Shown here piece by piece: positions 52,909 to 61,490 of a stretch of DNA of 64,000 nt. This DNA comes from Thermonema rossianum DSM 10300 (GTDB taxonomy: Bacteria; Bacteroidota; Bacteroidia; Cytophagales; Thermonemataceae): contig NZ_AUGC01000006.1 in the NCBI RefSeq assembly GCF_000426825.1, positions 124,001 through 188,000 of the forward strand, read 5' to 3'. The number at the start of each line of letters is the position of its first letter. Positions within the stretch are counted from its first letter, which is position 1. The notes under the pieces were generated by a model. The model was not told the origin of the DNA and searched no databases. It worked only from the letters and a program-made list of their open reading frames with translations. The translations under genes and the position numbers were made by a program.

Positions 52909-55902
52909 ATGCAGCGTCCATCCCTATTGACTCTTTTTTTACAACTTATCTTAGCCACCTGCGTCGTTTTTTTACTGCACGGGTGGCTTTCCGGTTTTGA
53001 ATTGCAACTGCCCTTCACAACAGAAGATCAGCTGGCTTTTCTTAGCCTGCCTTTGGAACAGCTTCAGGAAGGCTTGTTTGTGCTGCCTGTAGAAGCCGAT
53101 TTCCCGGTTTATGAAAAGCTTTTTAATGCAGGCGAATGGCTGCTATCGCCCCGGCACAGCCGTTGGTTCCTTTGGGGCTGGGCACTGGGCTTGAGTTTTC
53201 TACTGGCGCTCTTGGTTTCTATGAAAACCCCGCAGCTGGTTGGCGCCTCTTTGGTGGCGGTGCTTTTCTATGCTTTGGCTTCTTTCCAAGTATTAAAGCT
53301 GCAGCTGCCTTTTTCTTCCAATATTCCGGTAGTTGCCTTATGTATTCTCATGCCTGCCCTGCTTTGGTGGATGCACAAACGCCCGGCTATCTGGAGCTTT
53401 CCCAAGCGCTTTGGGCTCTTGTTTGCCCTGCATGCCGGCTTGCTTGCATTCATAGAATGGAAAAGTGCCTACCCCTTTCCGCTTGCCTTCGTTGCTCATT
53501 TCAGCTTTTGGGCACCGCTTGCCCTCGCACTGATGTTTGTGTTTTTGCTTTCGGCTCAAATACCTTATGCCCTCTTGGCGCTCACCGGCCGCTCCGACGC
53601 CTCTTCTTCACAAAGCAATATCAAGCACTTTTCATGGCTTAGCCTGCTGTACCTGCTGAATTTAGGCTTGCTGCTTGCTCAACACATGCATTGGTTTTCT
53701 ACCGACTTGGTGCTTATCCACACCAACGTGTGGTTGTTGATAGCGCTCGTAGCCGGCTTTTTCTTCATCGACAAATCACCGGCCTGGCAAAAAATATGCC
53801 CCTCCCCCTCGCTTAGCAAGCCTTTGTACCTGACTTTGGCAATCATCAGTTTTGGTGTGCAGGCTTATGCCTATCAAATAGGCGATGCGGCACTGCAAAA
53901 TGCCTTTCAGGTAGTCGTTTTGTTGAGTTTTTCGGTCTTTGGGCTTACCACCTGGATGTACGTGGTTATCAATTACCGCGGCAGCCGGCATGCCAAGTTG
54001 TTCGAAGTGGTGTATCAAGACGAAAGCAAGCATGTCATCCCCAACTATCTTGCCCGGGGCATTGCCTTTTTCATCATCACCATGTTGGTGTATATGGGCT
54101 ATCTGACCCCTATCAATCGCATCAAAGCGGCTTATTATGCCTTGATAGGCGACAGCTATTTGCTCAACCATGAAGCGGACTTTGCCGCTACTTATTACGG
54201 TGCGTCGAACCGGTACAACAGCCAAAATCCACATGTGCATTATGCCCTTGCATCCATTGAGTTGATGAAGCAAAATATAGAAGGCTACCTGAGTGCTTTG
54301 TTTTACAATATGGAGAACAACCCACTGGAACAAAGCTTTTTGAAAGTAGCCAACAAATACGCCGAGCGACAGCTACCCATACAAGTCATCGAAAAAATCA
54401 AAGAAGGCATTCAGTTATTTCCCCGCTCGGAGCGTCTTTACAATAACCTGGCATTGGCTTATGCCCACTTTGGTCTGGCCGACTCGGCAATCGTGTCTCT
54501 TGAAAAAGCCCGGCAATTGGGCTTAGCCAACGATATGTTTTCAACCAACTTGTTTGCCGTGCTCAGCCGGCACCCGCAAGGCAAAGGCAGCCTTCCGCAT
54601 GAGCTGCTTGGCAAGACCGAGGACCCCGCTGCTTTGGCCAATGCCTACCTGGCAGCTTTGCGCGTAGGCGACAGCCTTTCTATCCCCTTTCAAAAACAAT
54701 GGTTCGAAGACAGCACGCTATCGTATCCAGAAGCCATCTATTTGGCAAGCTATACTTTGGCTCATCTCAACAGCCCCAATGAGCCTGCTTCCTTCTCTTA
54801 TATCGAAAAAAGCTTGCTGCAAAGCGAATGGCGGCAGCAGTTCGGTCATGAGTTACTGCTTGCCAAGGCGCTTTATCTCTACTACGGCGCCAACCGGTGC
54901 AGCACAGCCTTTCAGGCATTGCGCGGTGCCACGCAATCCGGCATTACCCATGCTCCCCTGCTGGCTGCTTGGTACCTCGAACATGGCAACTACCCCAAAG
55001 CGGCCGAAACCGTGGGCTATGCCGCCCGGTTAGGACAAGCCAAAGCCCAACTCACCTTGGCTCTGGCACTGAGTGCACAAGGCAAACAGCAAGAAGCGCT
55101 CCCCTGGTGGACCCTGCTTGCCAAACAGCAAGCGCCGGAGCTGGCGCCTATGCAGACTTTTCTCAATGCCATGCCCCAAGTGCTGCAAGCCACTGCACCG
55201 GACACCGACTGGGAAGAGTGGAAAATATTTGCCTTTTTGTATTACCGGAACGACTTGGACATTGCACAGCTGCGCCCATACCTCGATTGGCTTAGCAGCC
55301 CTGAATACAAACTATGGGCACAGTATCACTGGGCAGAGCGCTTGCTCACAGCAGGCAAGCTGCAAGAAGCCGGCAATTTCTTGCCCGAGCCACCCGCCGC
55401 CTTGCAAGCCCCTTGGCTTCATAGTCTCTACGCACAGCTTACCATACGGCAAGCAGCCGAAAGCGGGCAAACAAAGCGCCTGGAAGGGCTTATTGAACGC
55501 TACCGCAACCAAATGGCGCCCTTCGACCGCCTCTATCTTTTTTATGCCCGGGGCATGTTGACAGAAGCCCGGCAACAGACCGAAGAAGCCCTGCAATGGT
55601 ACCGCCGCTCGGTGGAAGCCCTGCCTTTTTATGCACCTGCCTATCTCAGAGCGGTTGACTTGCTCAATGCACAAGGCAAAGAAATGGACGCTTACAACCT
55701 GCTTATCAACGGCTTGCGTCAAAACGAAACATCGGTTGCCCTGTCAAAAGCCTACGCTTTGCAGGCACTGCGTATTGGCGCCTTTTCTTATGCCGAGCAA
55801 GAGCTGGAGCACTTGCAAAACATAATGCCGGCAAAAGAATTCGAAGCCTTCCGGGCAATTTATGAAAAACAACAAGCGTTTCTTGAGCAAAGAACAAAAT
55901 AA
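52909..55902 (+). CDS. Large membrane protein with TPR-like solenoid
   Basis: The 997-residue protein has about ten membrane helices in its first 410 residues, then a long helical-repeat region (about 420-985) with TPR-like units such as LYNNLALAYAHFGLADSAI. The repeat region probably lies in the periplasm. No enzymatic motif is visible and I do not recognise a named family. It begins 21 bases after gatC and ends three bases before a LolD-like ATPase gene, so it might be an envelope assembly or transport partner; this is inference. Confidence 0.82.
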   Translation: MQRPSLLTLFLQLILATCVVFLLHGWLSGFELQLPFTTEDQLAFLSLPLEQLQEGLFVLPVEADFPVYEKLFNAGEWLLSPRHSRWFLWGWALGLSFLLALLVSMKTPQLVGASLVAVLFYALASFQVLKLQLPFSSNIPVVALCILMPALLWWMHKRPAIWSFPKRFGLLFALHAGLLAFIEWKSAYPFPLAFVAHFSFWAPLALALMFVFLLSAQIPYALLALTGRSDASSSQSNIKHFSWLSLLYLLNLGLLLAQHMHWFSTDLVLIHTNVWLLIALVAGFFFIDKSPAWQKICPSPSLSKPLYLTLAIISFGVQAYAYQIGDAALQNAFQVVVLLSFSVFGLTTWMYVVINYRGSRHAKLFEVVYQDESKHVIPNYLARGIAFFIITMLVYMGYLTPINRIKAAYYALIGDSYLLNHEADFAATYYGASNRYNSQNPHVHYALASIELMKQNIEGYLSALFYNMENNPLEQSFLKVANKYAERQLPIQVIEKIKEGIQLFPRSERLYNNLALAYAHFGLADSAIVSLEKARQLGLANDMFSTNLFAVLSRHPQGKGSLPHELLGKTEDPAALANAYLAALRVGDSLSIPFQKQWFEDSTLSYPEAIYLASYTLAHLNSPNEPASFSYIEKSLLQSEWRQQFGHELLLAKALYLYYGANRCSTAFQALRGATQSGITHAPLLAAWYLEHGNYPKAAETVGYAARLGQAKAQLTLALALSAQGKQQEALPWWTLLAKQQAPELAPMQTFLNAMPQVLQATAPDTDWEEWKIFAFLYYRNDLDIAQLRPYLDWLSSPEYKLWAQYHWAERLLTAGKLQEAGNFLPEPPAALQAPWLHSLYAQLTIRQAAESGQTKRLEGLIERYRNQMAPFDRLYLFYARGMLTEARQQTEEALQWYRRSVEALPFYAPAYLRAVDLLNAQGKEMDAYNLLINGLRQNETSVALSKAYALQALRIGAFSYAEQELEHLQNIMPAKEFEAFRAIYEKQQAFLEQRTK

Positions 55903-55905
55903 GTT

Positions 55906-56619
55906 ATGAGCAACACGCCCACCATCATCGAAATGCAGCACATCCGCAAGGTGTACATCATGGGCACCCAGCAGGTGGAAGCACTCAAAGATATCAACAT
56001 ACAGGTGCAAAAAGGCGAATATGTGGCTTTTATGGGACCGTCCGGCTCGGGCAAGTCCACCCTTATGAACATCATCGGTTGTTTGGATACCCCCACTTCG
56101 GGGCGCTATTTCTTGAACCAAAAGGATGTAAGCCAAATGGACGAAAACGAGCTGGCAGAAGTCCGTAATAAAGAAATAGGCTTTGTGTTTCAAACCTTCA
56201 ACTTGCTGCCACGCATGACTGCCCTCGACAACGTGGCGCTTCCATTGATTTATGCCGGCTATAAAAAATCTGAACGCATTGAGCGGGCAATGCAAGCCCT
56301 CGAGAATGTGGGGCTGGCCGACCGCGCCCATCACAAACCCAACGAGCTGTCCGGCGGGCAGCGCCAGCGCGTAGCCATAGCCCGTGCCCTGGTCAATAAC
56401 CCCAGCATTTTACTTGCCGATGAGCCTACGGGAAACCTGGACTCAAAAACTTCCTATGAAATCATGGAGCTGTTCGACCAGATTCACGCACAGGGCAATA
56501 CCATCATTATGGTTACCCACGAAGACGATATCGCCGGTTATGCCGGGCGCATCGTGCGCCTGCGCGACGGACTTATCGAAAGTGACTTACCCAACACACA
56601 AAAAGTAAAGCTGTCATGA
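55906..56619 (+). CDS. LolD/MacB-type ABC transporter ATP-binding protein
   Basis: The 237-residue ATPase has Walker A GPSGSGKS, the signature [16 protein letters not shown], Walker [13 protein letters not shown] and the switch His in MVTHEDD. The closest class is the LolD/MacB/FtsE group ([16 protein letters not shown]). These pair with FtsX-like permeases, but none is adjacent. Its partner could be encoded elsewhere, or be the TPR membrane protein upstream. It overlaps the threonine aldolase gene by four bases. Confidence 0.93.
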   Translation: MSNTPTIIEMQHIRKVYIMGTQQVEALKDINIQVQKGEYVAFMGPSGSGKSTLMNIIGCLDTPTSGRYFLNQKDVSQMDENELAEVRNKEIGFVFQTFNLLPRMTALDNVALPLIYAGYKKSERIERAMQALENVGLADRAHHKPNELSGGQRQRVAIARALVNNPSILLADEPTGNLDSKTSYEIMELFDQIHAQGNTIIMVTHEDDIAGYAGRIVRLRDGLIESDLPNTQKVKLS

Positions 56620-57656
56620 TGGTTGTTGACCTGCGCAGCGACACCGTCACACGCCCTACGGCAGGCATGCGCGAAGCCATGCTCTATGCACCCGTAGGCG
56701 ACGACGTATATGGTGAAGACCCCACCGTAAATGAGCTGGAAAGCTATGCCGCCCGCTTGTTTGGCGTGGAAGCTGCTCTCTTTTGTACGTCGGGCACCAT
56801 GAGCAATCAAATAGCTATCCGGGCACAAACCCAACCCAACGACGAAGTGATATGCGATCGCTTGTCTCATATATACCTTTACGAAGGGGGTGGCTTGGCT
56901 TCCAACTCGCTGGTGTCGGTGCGCCTGCTCGAAGGCGACCGTGGACGCCTGACCGCCGGACAAATTGCGGCTCATATCAACCCCGATGATGTGCATTTCC
57001 CCGTTACCCGCTTGGTTTCGCTCGAAAACACGGTCAACAAAGGGGGCGGCGTATATTATGAGCTGGAAGAAATCCGGAAAATAAAAGAAGTATGCGTGGC
57101 GCACGGCTTAAAACTGCACCTGGATGGTGCCCGCCTGTTCAATGCAATGGTAGCGCAAGGTAGTCAACCGCAGGACTTCGGGCAGCTATTCGACAGCATC
57201 TCGGTGTGTTTGTCCAAAGGGCTGGGCTGCCCCGTGGGCTCTTTGCTGCTGGGCAGCAAGGAACTCATACGCAAAGCGCGCCGCATACGCAAAGTAATGG
57301 GCGGTGGCTGGCGACAAGCCGGCATGTTGGCAGCCGCCGGCCTCTACGCCTTACAACATCATGTGGAGCGTCTGCAAGAAGACCACCGGCGGGCAAAAAT
57401 ATTGGGCGAACTGCTCCGCGCCCACCCGGATGTAAAGGAAGTGTACCCCGTACAAACCAACATTGTCATTGCCGAACTGCATGCCCCATTGACAGCCCGC
57501 ATATGGCAGGCAGCCCTGCAAGAGCACGGCATCCTGATTTCGACTTTTGGCGAGCGGGCCATTCGCATGGTGACCCACCTCGACATTCATGATGCTCATA
57601 TAGAGCGTGTATCGGAAGTGCTTCCACGTTTCAGTATCCAAAAAGAGCACAAATAA
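56616..57656 (+). CDS. ltaE: GntG/threonine aldolase family PLP enzyme
   Basis: The 346-residue PLP enzyme cleaves L-threonine or allo-threonine to glycine and acetaldehyde. Visible are the N-terminal [18 protein letters not shown] and [11 protein letters not shown], the [11 protein letters not shown] block, and the PLP Lys in [10 protein letters not shown]. Its start overlaps the ABC gene (ATGA). A terminator follows, closing the gatC-to-ltaE unit. Confidence 0.93.
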   Translation: MMVVDLRSDTVTRPTAGMREAMLYAPVGDDVYGEDPTVNELESYAARLFGVEAALFCTSGTMSNQIAIRAQTQPNDEVICDRLSHIYLYEGGGLASNSLVSVRLLEGDRGRLTAGQIAAHINPDDVHFPVTRLVSLENTVNKGGGVYYELEEIRKIKEVCVAHGLKLHLDGARLFNAMVAQGSQPQDFGQLFDSISVCLSKGLGCPVGSLLLGSKELIRKARRIRKVMGGGWRQAGMLAAAGLYALQHHVERLQEDHRRAKILGELLRAHPDVKEVYPVQTNIVIAELHAPLTARIWQAALQEHGILISTFGERAIRMVTHLDIHDAHIERVSEVLPRFSIQKEHK

Positions 57657-57665
57657 AAACCTGAA

Positions 57666-57693
57666 AAGTCCAATTTTAATTGGGCTTTTTTTT
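57666..57693 (+). terminator. Intrinsic terminator after ltaE
   Basis: Ten-base arms with one G-T pair (57666-57675 and 57678-57687) are followed by a run of T. Confidence 0.85.
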
Positions 57694-57694
57694 G

Positions 57695-57725
57695 TATATT
57701 CGCAAGCGTGCACGCCGGGCGTGCA
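57695..57725 (+). promoter_or_regulatory. Promoter and leader hairpin of the cobalamin adenosyltransferase gene
   Basis: TATATTCG (57695-57702) is a one-base mismatch to TAnnTTTG. A perfect eight-base hairpin (TGCACGCC and GGCGTGCA, 57709-57716 and 57718-57725) would form at the start of the mRNA. A full cobalamin riboswitch is not present. Confidence 0.45.
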
Positions 57726-57757
57726 TGCCTTCTGCTTACCTTAACACACCCAACTCA

Positions 57758-58312
57758 ATGGCGCGTATTTACACCAAAACCGGCGACAAAGGTGAAACTT
57801 CCATACTGGGCGGCACAAGGTTGCCCAAGTCTCACCTGCGCATAGAAGCCTATGGCAACGTAGATGAACTGAATGCCTACATAGGGCTATTGCGCGACCT
57901 GCCCGAACACCACACCCGCTTCGATATACTTCTTGACATTCAGCATAAGCTGTTTGTCATTGGTTCATTGCTGGCTGCCGACCCCGAGCGAAATAAAATG
58001 GAACTGCCGCAGTTAGAAGAAGAAGCCATCACCACACTCGAAAAACTCATCGACGACATCAACGAACGCACGCCCCCGATGCGCTATTTCATCTTACCGG
58101 GCGGGCATATCAGCATCTCACATACCCATGTGGCTCGTTGCATTTGCCGGCGTGCCGAACGCGCCGTGGTAGCTTTGCACCAACAACAGGCAGTGGATGA
58201 GCGCATCATACGCTTTTTGAATCGCCTGTCAGACTATTTGTTTGCGCTCTGCCGTTTATTGCATGTAGAGCTCAATATAGAAGAAACACCTTGGAAACCT
58301 TCAAAACCATAA
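57758..58312 (+). CDS. Cob(I)yrinic acid a,c-diamide adenosyltransferase (PduO type)
   Basis: The 184-residue enzyme moves adenosyl from ATP to cob(I)alamin, the last step in making the B12 coenzyme. Start at ATG 57758 is chosen because the conserved ATP-binding N-terminus begins MARIYTKTGDKGETSILGG; the longer frame runs into the terminator. The LRIEAYGNVDELNAYIG and RAERAVVAL plus FLNRLSDYLFALCR blocks are present. ilvE follows after six bases. Confidence 0.94.
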   Translation: MARIYTKTGDKGETSILGGTRLPKSHLRIEAYGNVDELNAYIGLLRDLPEHHTRFDILLDIQHKLFVIGSLLAADPERNKMELPQLEEEAITTLEKLIDDINERTPPMRYFILPGGHISISHTHVARCICRRAERAVVALHQQQAVDERIIRFLNRLSDYLFALCRLLHVELNIEETPWKPSKP

Positions 58313-58318
58313 TGCAAA

Positions 58319-59389
58319 ATGAACGAAGTAATGAACATAGAAATACAACCTACTACCCAATCGCGCCTGCCTGAGGTGGACTTCGACAACCTGCACTTCG
58401 GGCATGTTTTCTCCGACCATATGTTGGTAGCCGATTATGCCGACGGCGAATGGAAATCTTGCAAGATAGTTCCTTTTGCCCCCTTGACGTTTAGCCCTGC
58501 CATGTCCACCCTGCATTATGCGCAGTCTATATTCGAAGGCTTGAAAGCCTATAAAAACGAGCAGGGCGAAATTCTGGTCTTCCGCCCTTACGACAACTAC
58601 AAACGCATGCTGCGCTCGGCAGAACGCATGTGCATGCCGCCCATCCCCGAAGAAATATTTATGGATGGGCTGCGCGAGCTGCTGAAGTTGGACAAAGATT
58701 GGATTCCGCAGCGGGAAGGCTATTCGCTTTACATTCGCCCATTCATGTTTGCTACCGACGAGTTTATAGGTGTGCGCCCGTCCAATACCTATAAATTCAT
58801 CATTTTCACTTGTCCTGTAAGCAAATACTACAGTGAGCCGGTAAAAGTAAAGATAGAAACCCACTACACCCGAGCAGTGGCCGGCGGCACCGGCTATGCC
58901 AAAACAGCCGGCAACTATGCAGCCTCTTTGTATCCTGCCCGCTTGGCACAACAGGCCGGCTATCATCAGTTAATATGGACCGACGGCAGAACACATGAAT
59001 ACATCGAAGAAGCCGGCACCATGAACATCATGTTCCGCAAGGGCAACCGCATCATCACGGCGCCTTTGAGCGATTCCATCCTGGCGGGCATCACCCGCGA
59101 CAGCGTGCTTACGCTCGCCCGCGAATGGGGCTATGAGGTAGAAGAACGCCCGGTACCCGTAAAAGAAATTGTGGGCTACCTGGAAGAAGGCTCACTGGAC
59201 TCTGCCTTTGGTGTAGGTACGGCCGCTACCATTGCCCATATTGTCACCATTGGCTACGAAGGCAAAGACTATCAATTGCCCCCCATAGAAGGGCGCGTGT
59301 TTGCCAACCGTGTATTGCAAACCCTCGACGACATCAAGTATGGGCGCATAGAAGATACGCACGGCTGGATTTGGAAACCGGAAGCATAA
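58319..59389 (+). CDS. ilvE: Branched-chain amino acid aminotransferase
   Basis: The 356-residue class IV PLP enzyme interconverts branched-chain amino acids and their keto acids. The PLP Lys is in GYAKTAGNYAAS; family blocks HYAQSIFEGLKAYK, EEAGTMNIMF and FGVGTAATI are present. A second start (MNIEI) lies four codons in. Probably co-transcribed with the cobalamin adenosyltransferase gene. Confidence 0.95.
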   Translation: MNEVMNIEIQPTTQSRLPEVDFDNLHFGHVFSDHMLVADYADGEWKSCKIVPFAPLTFSPAMSTLHYAQSIFEGLKAYKNEQGEILVFRPYDNYKRMLRSAERMCMPPIPEEIFMDGLRELLKLDKDWIPQREGYSLYIRPFMFATDEFIGVRPSNTYKFIIFTCPVSKYYSEPVKVKIETHYTRAVAGGTGYAKTAGNYAASLYPARLAQQAGYHQLIWTDGRTHEYIEEAGTMNIMFRKGNRIITAPLSDSILAGITRDSVLTLAREWGYEVEERPVPVKEIVGYLEEGSLDSAFGVGTAATIAHIVTIGYEGKDYQLPPIEGRVFANRVLQTLDDIKYGRIEDTHGWIWKPEA

Positions 59390-59429
59390 ATTTTTATCGA
59401 AAACCGTTGCGTTGTATCCTTCGTTTGTC

Positions 59430-59437
59430 TATATTTG
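59430..59437 (+). promoter_or_regulatory. -7 element for tRNA-His
   Basis: TATATTTG is an exact match, with TTG 20 bases upstream (59407-59409), and the tRNA starts 15 bases downstream. Confidence 0.65.
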
Positions 59438-59452
59438 CATCGCAATTACACG

Positions 59453-59526
59453 GAGGTTGTAGCTCAGTTGGTTAGAGCGCCAGATTGTGGCTCTGGAGGT
59501 CGCGGGTTCGAATCCCGTCTTCCTCC
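59453..59526 (+). tRNA. tRNA-His (GTG)
   Basis: The cloverleaf is clear: D arm GCTC...GAGC, anticodon stem CCAGA/TCTGG with the loop TTGTGGC giving anticodon GTG, and T loop TTCGAAT. The base before position 1 is G (59452) and the discriminator is C (59526), giving the G-1:C73 pair specific to tRNA-His. CCA is not encoded. Acceptor positions 5-68 and 6-67 are both T-T. Confidence 0.97.
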
Positions 59527-59532
59527 CTCTGC

Positions 59533-59562
59533 AAAAAAGCTGTGAGAACTCACAGCTTTTTT
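59533..59562 (+). terminator. Terminator after tRNA-His
   Basis: Fourteen-base perfect arms including A- and T-runs (59533-59546 and 59549-59562). Confidence 0.9.
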
Positions 59563-59570
59563 TATTTTTG
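59563..59570 (+). promoter_or_regulatory. -7 element for ybbR-coaE
   Basis: TATTTTTG is an exact match formed by the tail of the tRNA terminator, 30 bases before ATG 59601. Confidence 0.5.
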
Positions 59571-59600
59571 TTGCAGTACAAGATTGTTTTACTGCTTCTT

Positions 59601-60554
59601 ATGAAGAAATTTTTTCTTACGCTTTGGGCTGCGTTCACTGCTCCCTTTCGCCAACTCACCTCTCAAGACCTTAAGGTGCTTGCAATATGCATGCTGCTTT
59701 CCACTATTTTTTGGTTTTCTATCACCCTGAATAAAACTTACAGCACCTCTTACACACTCTATGTGCGCCTGCCGGGCCAGGTGCACCCTGTACAGGTAGA
59801 AGTAACAGGGAGCGGCTGGGCACTCCTGCGCCTCTCTTTGCGCCCCCCACAAGACACCCTCACCTTCACCGTCTCTGCTCAAGAGGAAGTGCTGCCCAAA
59901 AACCAACTGCTTCCAAAAATAAAACAGGCATTCCCCGGACAAGTAGATATCAACATCATATCGCCCGATAACATAGTGCTGCGTGAAGCAAGTCGCATAG
60001 CCACCAAAAAAATCACACTCATAGCGCCCTTAGAACAGATTGAAAACCTGCTTTGCGACAGCTGCTATATGGCCACGCCCCCAACCATTGCTCCTCAACA
60101 GCTTATTGTAGAAGGCGAAAGCAATAGAATCAAACTGCTGGCAGACACAATTGTACTTCCGGTTTACAATCGTTTCATCCGGGACCATTTCGATATTACT
60201 TATCGCAGCGAGCAGCTGATTTCACAAAAAGGCATAAAAGTGAAACCGGCAACGGTACGCATGCACTTCCGCATCGGATATTTTCAAGAAAACACACTCA
60301 ATATACCGGTTGAGCTGAAAGACTTTCCGGAAAAAGGGCACTGGCGTGTACAGCCGCCCTATGTAAAAGTTCGGGTACGGGGCAAAGCCGAGACGCTGTC
60401 CCTGCTCAAATCCACCCCCGAAAGCATACGGGCATGGGTTTCCTTTGCAGACGCAAGCCCGTCCGATTCCTTACAGGTGCAAGTCGGCACCTCTCTGAAA
60501 GACATTGAAATAAAAAAAGTGAGCCCTTCTCACGTAAAGCTGTTACACCCATGA
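59601..60554 (+). CDS. YbbR-like domain membrane protein
   Basis: The 317-residue protein has one N-terminal membrane helix (about 27-45) and a periplasmic beta-rich part with repeated YbbR-like segments (for example TLNIPVELKDFP and VKVRVRGKAETL). Start ATG 59601 is chosen since the longer frame begins inside the tRNA gene. In Firmicutes, YbbR (CdaR) regulates the c-di-AMP cyclase; whether this distant version does so is unknown. It overlaps coaE by four bases, a pairing common in Bacteroidota. Confidence 0.85.
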   Translation: MKKFFLTLWAAFTAPFRQLTSQDLKVLAICMLLSTIFWFSITLNKTYSTSYTLYVRLPGQVHPVQVEVTGSGWALLRLSLRPPQDTLTFTVSAQEEVLPKNQLLPKIKQAFPGQVDINIISPDNIVLREASRIATKKITLIAPLEQIENLLCDSCYMATPPTIAPQQLIVEGESNRIKLLADTIVLPVYNRFIRDHFDITYRSEQLISQKGIKVKPATVRMHFRIGYFQENTLNIPVELKDFPEKGHWRVQPPYVKVRVRGKAETLSLLKSTPESIRAWVSFADASPSDSLQVQVGTSLKDIEIKKVSPSHVKLLHP

Positions 60555-61177
60555 AGCTCCCTTATCAAGTAGGTATTACCGGCGGCATAGGCAGTGGCAA
60601 AAGCCTGGTTTGCCGTATCTTACAGCGAGGCTTCGATGCCCCCGTGTACGATGCCGACAGCCGCGCCAAATACCTCATGCAACATAAACAAGAACTGATA
60701 GAGCAAATCATCCGGCATTTTGGAAAAGAAGCCTATCATACCGATGGCACACTCAACCGTGCCTATTTGGCAGAGCGTGTTTTTCACGATGCCCAAGCAG
60801 TCAAACAGCTCAATACACTGGTGCACCCCCAAGTGGCATTGGATTACCAAGCGTGGCTGCTGGCACACAAGCAATTCCCCTATGTAGTGCGTGAAGCCGC
60901 CCTCATGATAGAAAGCGGAGCCCATGCCACCGTGGATTTGCTGGTGCTGGTGGCCGCCCCCGTAGAAGTACGCATCCGGCGTGTGTTGCAGCGCGACCCC
61001 CACCGCAACCGGGCACAAGTAGAAGCCATCATCGCCAAACAAATGAGCGAAGAGGAAAAACGGCGCTATGCACACTACGTCATAGAAAACGACGGCACCC
61101 GCCCCCTCTTGCCACAAGTCGTGCGCCTTCATGAACTGATAACCAAGGCAATAAGAAAGCAACAAGGGCAATTGTAA
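60551..61177 (+). CDS. coaE: Dephospho-CoA kinase
   Basis: The 208-residue kinase makes coenzyme A in the last step of its synthesis. The P-loop GITGGIGSGKS is at residues 8-18, and the DADSRAKYLM and LVAAPVEVRIRRVLQRD blocks are typical. It is translationally coupled to the YbbR-like gene. The tatA promoter's -33 box lies in its last codons. Confidence 0.96.
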   Translation: MKLPYQVGITGGIGSGKSLVCRILQRGFDAPVYDADSRAKYLMQHKQELIEQIIRHFGKEAYHTDGTLNRAYLAERVFHDAQAVKQLNTLVHPQVALDYQAWLLAHKQFPYVVREAALMIESGAHATVDLLVLVAAPVEVRIRRVLQRDPHRNRAQVEAIIAKQMSEEEKRRYAHYVIENDGTRPLLPQVVRLHELITKAIRKQQGQL

Positions 61178-61201
61178 ACTAAAAAAAGCTTTGTATCTTT
61201 G
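61172..61201 (+). promoter_or_regulatory. Promoter of tatA-gatA
   Basis: TTG (61172-61174) and TATCTTTG (61194-61201) are 19 bases apart. A seven-base hairpin (TCCCCTT 61209-61215 with AAGGGGA 61229-61235) would lie at the start of the mRNA. Confidence 0.7.
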
Positions 61202-61258
61202 CACCAACTCCCCTTAAGTCTTGTTTTCAAGGGGAATAGAAACCAAAACTCTAAAACT

Positions 61259-61471
61259 ATGGCAAGCTTGGCAAGTGTATTGCTCTTTTTGGGAAGCATC
61301 GGAGGTACGGAACTGATTCTGATTCTCTTCATCCTGTTGATTTTCTTCGGTGCAAAGCGCATCCCTGAATTAGCCCGTGGGCTGGGACGTGGCATCCGCG
61401 AGTTTAAAGATGCTACCCGTGAGGTAAAAGAAAACATAGAAGAAAGCGTAAAAGACGACAACAGAAAGTAA
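61259..61471 (+). CDS. tatA: Sec-independent translocase subunit TatA/TatE
   Basis: The 70-residue protein has one N-terminal membrane helix followed by the FGAKRIPELARGLGRGIREF amphipathic helix with the conserved Phe-Gly hinge and a charged tail. TatA forms the pore for folded proteins with twin-arginine signals. Start ATG 61259 follows the promoter and leader hairpin. tatC is not nearby. gatA starts 19 bases after the stop. Confidence 0.95.
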   Translation: MASLASVLLFLGSIGGTELILILFILLIFFGAKRIPELARGLGRGIREFKDATREVKENIEESVKDDNRK

Positions 61472-61490
61472 AACCCAAAAAAACATCGCT

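Noticed and set aside
57695-57757. Cobalamin riboswitch
   Set aside because: The leader is only about 55 bases and lacks the B12-box; a riboswitch needs about 200.
59487-59600. Longer N-terminus for the YbbR-like protein
   Set aside because: It would begin inside tRNA-His and run through its terminator; ATG 59601 fits the membrane helix and a promoter.
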